DNA from: Petasospora fabianii
Lineage: Eukaryota > Ascomycota > Saccharomycetes > Phaffomycetales > Wickerhamomycetaceae
DNA: 64,000 bases
Reading direction: 5' to 3'
Assembly: GCA_022641835.1 (NCBI GenBank)
Contig: CP048717.1
Location: 992,001-1,056,000 of the forward strand
Below the pieces are notes generated by a model that saw only the letters and a program-made list of their open reading frames with translations, did no database searches and was not told the DNA's origin. Every line of letters begins with the position of its first letter. Position 1 is the first letter of the stretch. Made by a program: the position numbers and the translations under genes. Positions 18,078-28,800 of the stretch are shown piece by piece.

Positions 18078-18904
18078 AACATATGCTTGTATATAGTGCC
18101 TATATCAGGAGCATTCAATCAACTCTAGGTCAATTCCTCCGCTAGAAAAGTTATTTACCTGCAAGTCTAATCCGTCGGACTTGGAGAGCATCATAGCTCA
18201 TTAGTATCCGCAATCAATAAAGTAAGTTATTTTCAGTTTTGATTGATATTATGATGCTATTTTCAACTCTACATTGTACACTTACTCTTAGAGAATAGCT
18301 ATAGGTGATCATTCTCTCAAGAATATGCCCATAGATAATGAAAACCCACCCGGACATCTCATACACAATTAACCCGAACACCAAATGTGTTCCTTATGAG
18401 CGCAAAATGATGATACTAAGGTAAAAGTAGGGGTTCAAAGGGGTACAGAATTCATTATAATTCTTATTTTTTGATAGCTGTTGCAAGAATGAAATCTCAA
18501 ATTTTTATGATAGAGAATTAGAATAAATGAATGATAGAAAATATGTGTTTATTATCCAACATTCCCTCAGAAGAAAACAATATAATCTTTTGTAGGTGAA
18601 GTATATACCTTCGATGGTAATAGAATTCAAATTTTATATCGTTGAGACCTCAAAGCTATAGGAAATTCTTCTATTACTCTATGTTGTTTATATCATTACT
18701 CTAACACCAGTGGGGTAACTCAAAATGTCTAGTATTTACAAACAATAAAAAGGTGCCTCGGTTAGTTCTTATAGGAACCTGAGATGTTCGGGTTTTCTCC
18801 ACTTTTTCGAATGACTCCAAAAAGAGCTCAACTCATCGATAAGCTTTTTTTCCCAAGCACTAATACGGACGCCACCATTATTAGCCGAAGCCAAATAACG
18901 AGTT
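18078..18904. other. 827-bp AT-rich spacer before PEX14
   Basis: No gene recognised. It contains a Rap1-like element at 18346-18360 (minus orientation GAGATGTCCGGGTGG) and CCTCGG at 18756-18761, 144 bp upstream of the PEX14 start. A box-C-like ATGATGA near 18408 lacks a fitting box D, so no snoRNA is called. Confidence 0.4.
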
Positions 18905-20137
18905 ATGTCTTTGCGTGAAGACGTTATTGGGAAGGCTGTTGAGTTCCTGCGGGATCCACAGACGGCATCTGCTCCGCTTGAGAAGAAGGTTGAGTTCTTG
19001 GAAAGCAAGTCTCTCACCAAGGCGGAAATTGAAGAGGCCATTAAGAGATCTCAGGATTCGTCATACACTTCGTCTAAGTCGTCCTCGTTTCCAGAATCAT
19101 CATCTGTGTCGACAAACGATGGACAGCAGCAGCAACAGCAGCAACAGCAGCCATACCATCAGCAGTATTATGCCCCTGCGCCACCACCGGTTCCTGAACG
19201 TGATTGGAAGGATTACTTCATCATGGCTACCGCCACTGTTGGTGTTGGTTATGCTCTATACGAGATCACTAAGAGATATGTTTTGCCAAATATTATTCCA
19301 CAGAGTAAGTCACAACTCGAGGCTGATAAGGAGTCAATTGATGAAGAATTTGTTCGCATTGAGGCCGTTTTGAAAGAGATGGGCGAAGTGCAGAAGGAAT
19401 TAAAAGAGAATGAGCTTCAAAAAGCTGAAGAGATTTCCAAGACCATCACATCTGTTGAGGAGATGGTCAATGCGACGAAGGAGAAGAACACTAAGGTTGA
19501 AGATGATCTTAAAGTGTTGAAGCTCGAAATTGACAACTTGAAGGGAAGCTTTGAGAGAGCGATTGAGAAACAACAGGCATCTATTGCTGGTGAAGTTGTT
19601 AGTATTCAACATGAGCTACAGTCTTTGCAGGCATTGATTAAGAGTAAGAACTCTCTTACAACAGAGATCAATGGCAATGGTACAAAGAAGTCACCAGTGC
19701 CAGCTGTGTCTTCCATTCCATCTGCATCTGAGATCTTGAAGAAGAACAATTTCCAAAAGGGTCCAGCCACTGCTCCAGCCACTGCTCCATCTGAGTCCAC
19801 CCTTAAGTCTAATCCAGGATCACCAAACTCCACACAGTCTGGCATCGCTTCTTCAAGCATCCCATCTTGGCAAAGAGAGTTATCGAGTGCTGGCTCATCA
19901 TCCAACTCTATCCCAACTTGGCAACAGAACATGGCTTCCTCGTCTCAATCTATCCCATCGTGGCAACAAGCTGGTCAGTTGAGTGCTAACAACACCAGTG
20001 CAGAGGAGACAAACAGTGTCAGTAAGCAGGAAGTGTGGCCTGAGCAGGAAGTAACTGACAATGACTTGATTGATAATGAGACCAGTGAGGAGATCAAAGA
20101 GGATGAGAGCGATAAAGCGGGTCCTGTTGATCAGTGA
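18905..20137 (+). CDS. PEX14: Peroxin-14, docking factor of the peroxisomal importer
   Basis: A 410-residue Pex14. Residues 4-50 match the conserved N-terminal domain that binds Pex5 and Pex19 (REDVIGKAVEFL, SAPLEKKVEFLESK, LTKAEIEEAI). A polyglutamine run at about 74-82 is followed by a proline-rich PPPVPERDW (93-101) suited to the Pex13 SH3 domain, a hydrophobic segment at 103-122, and a coiled coil at about 137-240. The C-terminal tail carries three SIP[S/T]WQ repeats with tryptophans at 322, 339 and 353. S. cerevisiae Pex14 has 341 residues, so this one is longer, mainly in the tail. It acts with Pex13 and Pex17 at the peroxisomal membrane, importing matrix enzymes such as the acyl-CoA oxidase also present here. 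Confidence 0.95.
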   Translation: MSLREDVIGKAVEFLRDPQTASAPLEKKVEFLESKSLTKAEIEEAIKRSQDSSYTSSKSSSFPESSSVSTNDGQQQQQQQQQPYHQQYYAPAPPPVPERDWKDYFIMATATVGVGYALYEITKRYVLPNIIPQSKSQLEADKESIDEEFVRIEAVLKEMGEVQKELKENELQKAEEISKTITSVEEMVNATKEKNTKVEDDLKVLKLEIDNLKGSFERAIEKQQASIAGEVVSIQHELQSLQALIKSKNSLTTEINGNGTKKSPVPAVSSIPSASEILKKNNFQKGPATAPATAPSESTLKSNPGSPNSTQSGIASSSIPSWQRELSSAGSSSNSIPTWQQNMASSSQSIPSWQQAGQLSANNTSAEETNSVSKQEVWPEQEVTDNDLIDNETSEEIKEDESDKAGPVDQ

Positions 20138-20507
20138 TTCTGTGTATTTGTTTGGAGTTTATAATGTTGTAATGTTGCTTTACTATGTAGTATAGTTCTG
20201 GCTCTGTGATCTAATGAATCATGGACCACAAGATAGAAAAGCTATAAAGAGTTTTGAAGAGGATAAAGAGTAATAGAGAAGGGATAAATTAAAGCCGATT
20301 AGTGCCGAACTTGTCCCATGTTCGAATCCCTTCAAAAACATCTTTTTCGCGCCACACTTTAAATTTGGAGCCGCGCAGGTTTCGAGGGGCAAGCAATTCC
20401 ACTTGCTTTCACCTTCTTTAAAAGTAAACCTCTCCTGATCTTGTTACACTACAAGGAGCAAACATAGATACAGTTGTCTATCACTAAAGTAACACTGAAA
20501 AATAACA
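20138..20507. other. PBI2 promoter region
   Basis: A 370-bp spacer. It holds a stress-response-type AGGGG in CGAGGGGCAAG (about 20382-20392) and a TTTAAAA upstream of the start. A T-loop-like GTTCGAATCCC near 20320 has no matching stems and is not a tRNA. Confidence 0.4.
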
Positions 20508-21064
20508 ATGTCTGAAGAAAAGAAGAGCTTTATCGTACGTGTCTTGTGTTGATCTGGTTCGGGGGGTTGCTTTCTTCCCCCCGTCTCAACTTGTTAAACT
20601 TCCCCACGTTAACGCCACCCGTCTTGGCTCCCCGAAGAGGCAGGGACCCAGATGGTGTTTGATATAATCACGGAAGATTCAATTGTAAGAAATCTCAAGA
20701 TCCAATGCTAACAGACAACACCACAGGTCACCCTCAAGGAGTCAGCAGATCCAGCAAAGTATGTTCCCGATCATATATGACCGACCCCTTTTCAGATCAT
20801 TGACTAACTAACACAATAAACAGGTTCAAAGATTCCCTCAGCAAGGTTGGAGGTGAAATCACGCACGAGTACAACCTTATCAAGGGCTTCGCGTACGTAT
20901 CATTGTTATCTTAACGCACTAGTTGATGTGGGGTCCTTATCAGTTGAGATACTAACAAAAAGCGTGACAGTGTCAAGCTCCCAGGTTTGCACGCTGAGAC
21001 TTTGCAAAAGCAAGACGATGTTGCTACAGTCGAGGAGGATAAGGAGGTTCACATCCAGAAGTGA
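20508..21064 (+). CDS. PBI2: Proteinase B inhibitor (I9 family), four exons
   Basis: A 73-residue protein assembled from exons 20508-20534, 20727-20758, 20824-20892 and 20971-21064. Introns begin GTACGT, GTATGT and GTACGT, have branch points TGCTAAC (20706-20712), CTAAC (about 20808-20812) and TACTAAC (20950-20956), and end in CAG. The product begins MSEEKKSFIVTLKESAD, has GGEITHEYNLIKGFAVKLPG and ends VEEDKEVHIQK. This follows S. cerevisiae Pbi2 (75 residues; NFIVTLKK, GGSIVHEFDIIKG, VEEDKEVHTN). Pbi2 is a cytosolic tight inhibitor of vacuolar protease B and a vacuole-fusion cofactor. Splice sites were placed by reading frame and homology. The upstream AG at 20961-20962 would break the frame. 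Confidence 0.93.
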
Positions 21065-21403
21065 AGAGTCTGTCTTATCTGTCTCGTTCCCCTTCCTTTT
21101 CCCCCCGCACCGGTTGCGTGGACGTCTGGTGAGATCTTAGATCAAGCTAATATTGATTGTTTATTATTATTGTTTTTTTCATTCTCTTTCTGATCCTGAC
21201 GTGGATTGTATCAACATTACACATATTTTTATACTAAATCTTTGTTTAGTATGCGTCAATGGCTTGTAGTTCTTGTAGTACATATCAATCATCTACCTTC
21301 GAAGGTGTCAAACGAGACGCTTATCTCCAGTGTGCCCCTACCACCTGTCTTTGTATTGAGAACTTATAACTTCTAATTAATGGTAATGCTACTTAAAGTG
21401 AGT
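21065..21403. other. Convergent 3' spacer after PBI2
   Basis: A 339-bp AT-rich spacer between two converging genes. The 10-mer GCCCCTACCA lies at 21334-21343. Nothing else was recognised. Confidence 0.4.
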
Positions 21404-23401
21404 CTATAAAAGACTCCCCATACTAGAGCGATGGTGCCACTTTGCGTTCTGATCAGGGTAAGGTGTACTCTTAGCCCATAGGTTTTTCCTGATAGTGTCA
21501 AGGTCTTGTTGAGTCAACCGTAGTTTCTCCTTACAATACTGTTCAATACCACCAAACTTTAGGTTGAACATCTGAATGGTACTAATCATAGTCTCATATT
21601 TCGAGCTGATCATATTTTCAAACATCTGATCAGGTGATAACTCCCACATGGCATGCTTTAGATTATCATCATCGTGGCCCTCAGTCTCAAGATCTTTCTT
21701 CAATTTGGCAATCATAGTCATAAATCCCTTCTTAAGACCCGGATGGTCCGGTAGGAGACCCACAGTGGTCAACTCATACTCCTTAGCAATAGTATGATCA
21801 TCAACACCAAGAAGTAACAAGATTAACATCGTCATGAGTCCCGTACGATCTTTACCGGCAGTACAGTTATAAGCGATTGCATCACCTGGATGATCTCTAA
21901 GATACATTAGCACAGCCCTGAAAGCATCACCACCTTGCTTCAACATCTCCTCATAGACATATTTGAAAGTGTACCATGACCCCAATAGGTGCTTGTAACG
22001 ACGAGCAATCCCCTGTGGTGACATGTCCGTGTTCTTGTACACCGGTGTATTGAACACCTCGATACCATCAACATGTAGTGAACCGGCATTCTCAAGTTCC
22101 TCATTAGATCTGAGATCAAAGAAGGCCCTAATTCCCAGAGTCTTAAGCTGCCTGATGCCCCGTGGAGTCACATTGGATGGATTAGCGCAACGGAATATCA
22201 CAGCAGCCTTGACATAATGCTTATTGTCCGCTGTTCTCCAACCTCCAATGTCTCTAAAATTGGATATCCCTTCAATATCTCTCCATCTTGGATAGTAATA
22301 CACCTCGTGAGTAGCACTTTTGTATCTTTGAACATCGCTTCTGGTGTGAAGCCAGTCGGTGATGAGGTCTTTGACTTGATAGTTGAAGTTTACCTTACGT
22401 CTTTTTGTGAGTGGGAGATGATCAGGATTGAGTTCTGAAGAGTTTTCTTCATCAATCGTTTCTGTGCCGTAGAAGTTATGGTCAGCAGTATGGATGAACA
22501 CAAGTTCATGTCTTCCTCCCAGTGCATTAGCATAGAAGGACGAATCATCAACGGGGACTATGGTATCATGGAGACCATAGATACTAAAAACTTGAATCTC
22601 AGGGTCTAATCCCTTGACACCACTGAAGTCCTGCTTTGCAAGATCAAGAAGCTCATTCTTCACGAGGGGAACTTCAGTAAACTTACCGAATCTGTACTGT
22701 GACATGGAGAAACTTGTATCATCTTCATCCTCATCATCATCTGATTGGCCACCACCATCTTCCAAGTGGTATTCATCAATGACCAGTTTCGATCTGTATC
22801 TCCCCGAGCAATTAACTAAGCTGGGGACAAACTGGAACGGTTCACCACTCTCACACTTCACTTGTTGTCTAATAGCCCATTGGAACATCACAGTAGATCC
22901 CCTCGAGTGTCCCACAATGACATTTGGGATCAGATTGATCCCAATCTCAGTAAAGTGACCGCCATTTTTGAACACGTCGTAGATCCACTCGACATCATCA
23001 ACCTCTGACTTGACACTCCGACCTTGAGTTACATCGGGTACCTCTTGTGAATCGCCGTTACCCCTAAAATCGAAACGGAAGACGTGATAACCGAGCTTGG
23101 AAGCGAGCTCAGTGGCCAGGAGGGTATGATAGCAGTAGTTCTTATGGCCGCCTGTGCCGTGGAGGATAATGGCGAGCCGGTGTGTCGGAGGGTAGTGCCT
23201 ATTATACGATGTGGGCGTGGTAATGATCTCACGTTCAGAGAGCAAAGATGTCGGAGGCACGGTGAAGATGCCCACTATTCCCTCCTTGTTGTGGGTGGTT
23301 GAGTTTGGGCGACGCAATGAGAGAAGACGTTCGTTTGATGGGAGTTGATACCCTGGAACGAGATCGTCTCGTAGACGAGTAACGATGGTGTCTTTGGTCA
23401 T
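21404..23401 (-). CDS. Alpha/beta-hydrolase fused to a tyrosine-phosphatase domain (copy A)
   Basis: A 665-residue two-domain protein starting at ATG 23401; the frame upstream is open but lacks an ATG. The N-terminal half is a serine hydrolase: LHGTGGHKNY oxyanion block, GHSRGS nucleophile elbow (S166), acid GLHDTIVP and His in ADHNFYG. From about residue 365 a PF13350-type phosphatase follows: RDIEGISNFRDIGGWRT, IFRCANPSN and the CX5R loop NCTAGKDRTG (C513, R519), then MLILLLLGV. All catalytic residues of both domains look intact. It has no signal peptide or membrane helix, so it is probably soluble. It lies in tandem with a close paralogue and ends with the same SMGSLL tail. Substrate is unknown; lipid or ester hydrolysis plus phosphate removal is possible. 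Confidence 0.85.
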   Translation of the reverse strand: MTKDTIVTRLRDDLVPGYQLPSNERLLSLRRPNSTTHNKEGIVGIFTVPPTSLLSEREIITTPTSYNRHYPPTHRLAIILHGTGGHKNYCYHTLLATELASKLGYHVFRFDFRGNGDSQEVPDVTQGRSVKSEVDDVEWIYDVFKNGGHFTEIGINLIPNVIVGHSRGSTVMFQWAIRQQVKCESGEPFQFVPSLVNCSGRYRSKLVIDEYHLEDGGGQSDDDEDEDDTSFSMSQYRFGKFTEVPLVKNELLDLAKQDFSGVKGLDPEIQVFSIYGLHDTIVPVDDSSFYANALGGRHELVFIHTADHNFYGTETIDEENSSELNPDHLPLTKRRKVNFNYQVKDLITDWLHTRSDVQRYKSATHEVYYYPRWRDIEGISNFRDIGGWRTADNKHYVKAAVIFRCANPSNVTPRGIRQLKTLGIRAFFDLRSNEELENAGSLHVDGIEVFNTPVYKNTDMSPQGIARRYKHLLGSWYTFKYVYEEMLKQGGDAFRAVLMYLRDHPGDAIAYNCTAGKDRTGLMTMLILLLLGVDDHTIAKEYELTTVGLLPDHPGLKKGFMTMIAKLKKDLETEGHDDDNLKHAMWELSPDQMFENMISSKYETMISTIQMFNLKFGGIEQYCKEKLRLTQQDLDTIRKNLWAKSTPYPDQNAKWHHRSSMGSLL

Positions 23402-23668
23402 TTTGATGACCTCTAAATGGTGTCTTGTGGAGGACAAACTTCCTAAAGAGGCCCTGAGCTGTGCTGTTTATACCTGAACAATTTAAAGCTCTAGGAAGTC
23501 TACCCCGGTCTTTTGCGCCTCGGCAATTCCAACATGCATTATGTGTGGGGAAAGTCACCCACCTCCCAACGAGCGGGATTTGCCGAGCGAGATACAAGTA
23601 ATAACCCATAATGCACTATTGTTGGGTATAAATTTGCGGTAAATTACTCTATTCATTTACTAGATACT

Positions 23669-25627
23669 CTAAAGAAGGCTACCCATCGATTGACGGTGTT
23701 TCCATGTCGAATTTTGGTCCGGGTACGGACTCGATTTTGTTAGCAAATTGCGTCTGATGGTGTCTATATCCTCCTGTGTAAGCCCAAGTTTCGACTTGCA
23801 ATACTGTTCAATACCACCAAATTTATGGTTGAATAGCTCAATTGTGCTAATCATACTCTCGTATCTCGAGCTGATCAAGTTTTCAAACATTTCCTCCATA
23901 GAAGCATTGGCATTGAGCTGCTTATGTGCTGCAGCGACATCTGGATCATACTCCAGCCTCTTTTGCAACTTTGTCATTTGGATATAAAAGTCCTCCTTGA
24001 TCCTAGCATGGTCAGGAACGAGCCCAATAGTGGTAAGTTCATATTCCTTGGCAATTGTGTGGTGATCAACACCCAGCAATAGGAGGATTAGCATCGTCAT
24101 GACACCGGTTCTGTCCTTACCAGCAGTGCAGTTGTATACGACACCAGTGGATGGGTTGTCCCTAACGAACAGAAGAACACTTTTGTACGCATTGACACCG
24201 TGGTTCAACATGTCCTCGTAGACGTACTTGTAGGTGTACCACGATGCCAGTAGATTCTTGTAACGTTGCGCAATGGCTTGAGGCGACACATCGACATCAC
24301 TGAACACGGGCACGTTATTCACATCGATACCGGTGATAGACAGGCCACCGGCCTTGGTGAACTCAGGAAGAGATCTAAAGTCAAAGAACTGTGTCACGCC
24401 AAGGGTCTTGAGCTGGGTCTTTCCGAACTCGGTAACGTTTGAAGGGTTGGCGCATCTGAATATAATGCCCGCCTTGACATAATGTTTGTTGTCCTCTGTT
24501 CTCCAGCCACCAATGTCTCTGAAGTTGGAGATACCTTCAATGTCCCTCCATCTCGGATAATAGTACACTTCCTGCGTGGCACGCTTGTACCTCTGCACAT
24601 CGTTGGATGTGTGGAGCCAATCGACAATGGTCTCGGTCACCTTGTAGTTCCAATTAACCTTCCTCTTCTTGTTCAAGGGATAGCCTTGTGGGTTAAACTC
24701 GTCTGCATTATCATCGTCAATTGTTTGGATACCATAAAAGTTGTGATCTGCGTGTGGGATGAAAGTGAGTTGGTGTCTTGAGCCGAGCAGGTTGGCAAAG
24801 TATGTCGAATCAGAGAGCGGGACTATATGGTCGTCCATGCCGTAAATGCTTAACACTTGGATCTCATCGTCGAGAAGCTTCACTTTGCTGAGGTCCTGGC
24901 TTGCGAGATCAATAACTTCTTCAGCAGGGATCTTGATGTCCCGGTATTCACCCAGTCTGTACTGGTTGAGCACACTTGCAAAGGCACCTTTGCCCTCAAG
25001 GTCCCTCAGTAGTCGCTTGGCCATGTATCTAGCAGAGCAGTTGATAAGATTTGGCACGAATTGGAAACTCTGTCCCATCTCGAGTCTCGTTTGCTGCTTC
25101 AGGGCCCACTGGAACATCGAGACGGAGCCTCTAGAGTGACCAATGATGCTGTTTGGCACTAGATTTGTTCCGATCTCGGCATAGTCTCCTCCTCGCTTGA
25201 ACACGTCGTACACGAGCTCAATGTCCTCGATATCCTCTAGCACTTTACGGCCCTTCTCGGGTTGCTCATTCTCCTGAGAGTCACCACATCCACGGAAATC
25301 GAACCGGAAGGAGTACATTCCCAACTTGGTGGCGAGGGCTTCCGCCACGAGCGCTTGATAACAGTAGTTCTTATGTCCCCCTTTACCGTGGAGCACAATG
25401 GCGAGTCGGTGGGTCGGTGGATGTGGATGATCAGCAGAAGCTGTAGCGGAGAGCATCGTCGTCTCGTCTAGCAGGGCAGCTGGTGGCACTGTGAGGATGC
25501 CCACGAGACCTCTTCCTTGTGGGTTTGCCGAGGTTGGGATGGAAACGCTTAGGAGCTTCTCGTTGGGTAGAAGGGCATAGTTCGTGCAAGTCTCCGGTGG
25601 TAGTAACGTGACAGTCGGCGTCGCCAT
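23669..25627 (-). CDS. Alpha/beta-hydrolase fused to a tyrosine-phosphatase domain (copy B)
   Basis: A 652-residue paralogue of the neighbouring fusion gene, start at ATG 25627 (MATPTVTLLP), which aligns with the start of copy A. The open frame continues upstream to about 25819 without an ATG. Motifs: LHGKGGHKNY, FDFRGCGDS, GHSRGS (S165), GMDDHIVPL, ADHNFYG, then RDIEGISNFRDIGGWRT, NCTAGKDRTG (C500, R506) and the C-terminal SMGSLL. The two copies are closest in the phosphatase half, including long identical stretches. They lie head-to-tail on the minus strand, 267 bp apart, consistent with tandem duplication. Copy A has an extra acidic insertion (SDDDEDEDD) in the hydrolase domain that B lacks. 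Confidence 0.85.
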   Translation of the reverse strand: MATPTVTLLPPETCTNYALLPNEKLLSVSIPTSANPQGRGLVGILTVPPAALLDETTMLSATASADHPHPPTHRLAIVLHGKGGHKNYCYQALVAEALATKLGMYSFRFDFRGCGDSQENEQPEKGRKVLEDIEDIELVYDVFKRGGDYAEIGTNLVPNSIIGHSRGSVSMFQWALKQQTRLEMGQSFQFVPNLINCSARYMAKRLLRDLEGKGAFASVLNQYRLGEYRDIKIPAEEVIDLASQDLSKVKLLDDEIQVLSIYGMDDHIVPLSDSTYFANLLGSRHQLTFIPHADHNFYGIQTIDDDNADEFNPQGYPLNKKRKVNWNYKVTETIVDWLHTSNDVQRYKRATQEVYYYPRWRDIEGISNFRDIGGWRTEDNKHYVKAGIIFRCANPSNVTEFGKTQLKTLGVTQFFDFRSLPEFTKAGGLSITGIDVNNVPVFSDVDVSPQAIAQRYKNLLASWYTYKYVYEDMLNHGVNAYKSVLLFVRDNPSTGVVYNCTAGKDRTGVMTMLILLLLGVDHHTIAKEYELTTIGLVPDHARIKEDFYIQMTKLQKRLEYDPDVAAAHKQLNANASMEEMFENLISSRYESMISTIELFNHKFGGIEQYCKSKLGLTQEDIDTIRRNLLTKSSPYPDQNSTWKHRQSMGSLL

Positions 25628-25861
25628 TGTCTCTTTAGTCTTTTCGGTGGTCAAATGCTCTCTATTGATCTGAGTCAATCGAAGACAGTCGTTTCCTTTG
25701 GGGTTAAGGAAGACAAAGTGCCGAGTAAACTTCTCCGCTTTAGACTTTATACCCGTCGCGACGGCAAGCACCCCCACACCCGCTTCTTCGCCGATACTCG
25801 GCTCTACAAATGAGTTCAAAACGAACTAAAACATGTCATAACAGTATAAAAACAGTTGGAC

Positions 25862-28800
25862 TTATCCAAAGACAATCTTGTAGGAAACAACTTCGAAGGC
25901 TCTCAGATCGAGTGGAATCTCCGTCTCCCCGGAAGAACTCTCTACGGTCTTCACGCGCTCAAGCTCATCTTCAAGCAGGTTCACCTTGTACACCTCCAGA
26001 ACCTTCTTGCCCTTGGATACAAGCTTTCCCCTGGCCCTGCCACCGAGCGACTCATACACTCTGACAACAATGGCGGTGCCATTCTTACGATTCACCTTAA
26101 TTGGAAGATCACCTAGAGAAACATCCACATCGTCCTCGGCTCTCTTGACATGCGACAACACCAGGCTGTCATCTCCCTTGATGCGGATCAAGTCCAGCGA
26201 CGAGTCCAAGGAGCCCGAGTTGACAAAGTATGGAGAGATAAGGTCAAAGTTGAAGTTGTATGCTAGCTCCACCGTCTTGGCATTCAGGGCACCGGTATGT
26301 GGATAAATGGCATACTTGAAGTGGTGCTTGCCCATGTCAGCATGTGCATCTGGCTCCTTTGGAGATCTCAACAACGACAATCTCATCAAGTTTCCATGAG
26401 TAGAGAATCCATACTTGCTGTCGTTGATGATACTGACACCATAAGAGTGATCCGAATAGTCCGCAAACTTGTGGTGGCATACTTCAAACTTGGCAACGTC
26501 CCATGTAGTGTTGTAATGCGTAGGTCTGCGAGTGATACCAAACTGGGTCTCGTAGCTTGCGTAGTCAGAGTGCACATCAACTGGAAACTCAACTTTCAAA
26601 AACTTGCGAGACTCGTTCCAGTCAACTTTACAATCAAACTCAATCATCGAAGGGTCATCAAGAGATTCCAATCCGTCTAACGAGATGATGGTCTGGATAG
26701 ATGATTCTTCACTAATCTTGTGAACAACAAACAGAGACGATCTCAATGGTCCAGACTCGTTAATAGACACCTCACCACTACTGAGGTACTTGTATTTATC
26801 CAACGAGAACACCTCGGTATCCCAGGCCTGCCAGGACAATGGCGTGTCTTCGAATAACACGAGCTGATTGGCACCGATAGTGTTACGACCAGTCTTCAAG
26901 TCCAACACTTCACGATCATTCACAACATCATAAAGACTCTTGATGACACCACCATCTATGATGGCTCTCAATTTACCATTCTCAAGAGTGAAAGTGGAAT
27001 CATCATTCTTCTTGACGCTTGCAGCATACTTGACACTCTTCCTAGATGGAACAATAGCACCACCATCATTGGCTTTAGCATAAACGTAGTCATGTTTAGC
27101 GCTCTCCTGGTGGAAAACGTCTTCATTGGCCTGGGTAAGAGTCTTTGGAACTTTGAAAACACCCTTTCTATCCCATTGCATAGTGGAGATCAACTCAAAT
27201 TTGGACGAGTCACCACCCTTTTTACCCTTACCTTGCAAAACCTGAAGCACTTCAAATGTCAACTTTTCAGCATCAGCGATAACTTTTTTAAGCATTGGGT
27301 GAACATCCATCTTGTACACCATCTCAATACAGGAACCTGGCAAGACATCGTGGAACTGGCATAGCAATACGTTCTCCCACAAGTCATGGATCTTCTTGGT
27401 AGGATACTTGTACTTATCCGGCTTCAAAATAGAGGCAAGTGTACCAAAGTACTCCAAATCATGCAAGTGGATTTCAGACTTTCTCATCAGCTTCTTAACC
27501 AATGCCTGAGAGGTGTATGTACCTCTATGGAACTCAAAGTATAACTCACCAACCCAAGAGACTAACGACTTACCATCCTCTGTTCTCTCGAGTAATTGAT
27601 CAAAGTATTCATCGACAGAAGTACCCAAGTGAACAGTTGGCAATTGACCGACAGTGTTGGCCAATCCACGACAACGGCGCAATTTCTCAAGCATCTCTGG
27701 GTTTGGACCACCACCACCGTCACCTTTACCAAACACGAGTAAACCTGTCTGCTCATATGTCAAGTTCTTGTGTTGGACAAGCGATCTCTTAACGTCACCA
27801 AAGTTTGCATCAGCTGTATAAGTATTGGCTGGTGGCATGTGTGTAACAACTTGTGAGCCATCGAGGGCAACCCAGTTGAACGTGGTGTTTGGGAAGTTGT
27901 TGATATTGTTCCAAGAGAGTTTTTGAGTTAAAAATCTGTCAAGACCGGCAAGACGACACAACTGTGGGATCTGGGAAGAGTAACCGAAAGTGTCTGGTAA
28001 CCAAAAAGTCTTACATCTCTGACCAAATTGGGACTTAAAGAAGCGTTGTCCAAAGACAAATTGACGAACCAGAGATTCACCGTTAGGTATATTGGTGTCG
28101 TGTTCAACCCAGGATCCACCAATTGGGATGAATTGGTTCTGAGAAACTTTCTCCTGAAGTCTCTTGAACACATCTGGATGATCTTGGAGCAACCATTTGT
28201 ATTGCTGTGCCTGAGAGGCAACAAACTGATACTCTGGATAACGGTCCATCAAGTCCATCTGAGTGGTCCAAGAACGAACAACTTTACGTCTTGTTTCACC
28301 AAATGGCCATAGCCAGGCGGTGTCAATGTGACAATGACCAATACCAAAGACATCAATTTTGCCATTGGCAGGAGCAGTCTTGTCATGGTAAACTTTATCA
28401 GAATCAACGTGCTTACCAATGTACTCTTGTGCAATCTCTCTGCACTTGGAGATGGTCTTGACATCATTAGCATCAAAAGTGTTCATGATTCGGTTACAAA
28501 CTTCACGAGCCTTGTACTTCTGCCATGACTCACCACTGAGTTCACGAGCAGCATCACCAATGATCCAAAAGTCATATCTCAATGCTCTAGCCTCCAAATT
28601 AGGCAACACCAAGTCAGCCTTGTTGAGTCTAAAGTATCTGTTTTCATCTGGTGGGGCATTGGCAGAGCCATTACCGTTACCAAACATACCGTTACAAGCC
28701 ATCTCAATGTAAAAAGTATGCTCTTCACCATCTGACCAAGCCTCTGGCAAGATAAACTCTTCACGTTCACCACCGGTGAATGCTTGCAATGGCTCACCTT

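Noticed and set aside
20310-20335. T-loop-like GTTCGAATCCC suggesting a tRNA
   Set aside because: No pairing T stem, A box or acceptor stem could be built; a similar sequence near 7528 fails in the same way.
25628-25819. 64-residue N-terminal extension of hydrolase-phosphatase copy B, and shorter ones for copy A, the dehydrogenase and AMS1
   Set aside because: These extensions begin at TTG or GTG, not ATG, and have no counterpart in the paralogue or family; the first ATG was used.
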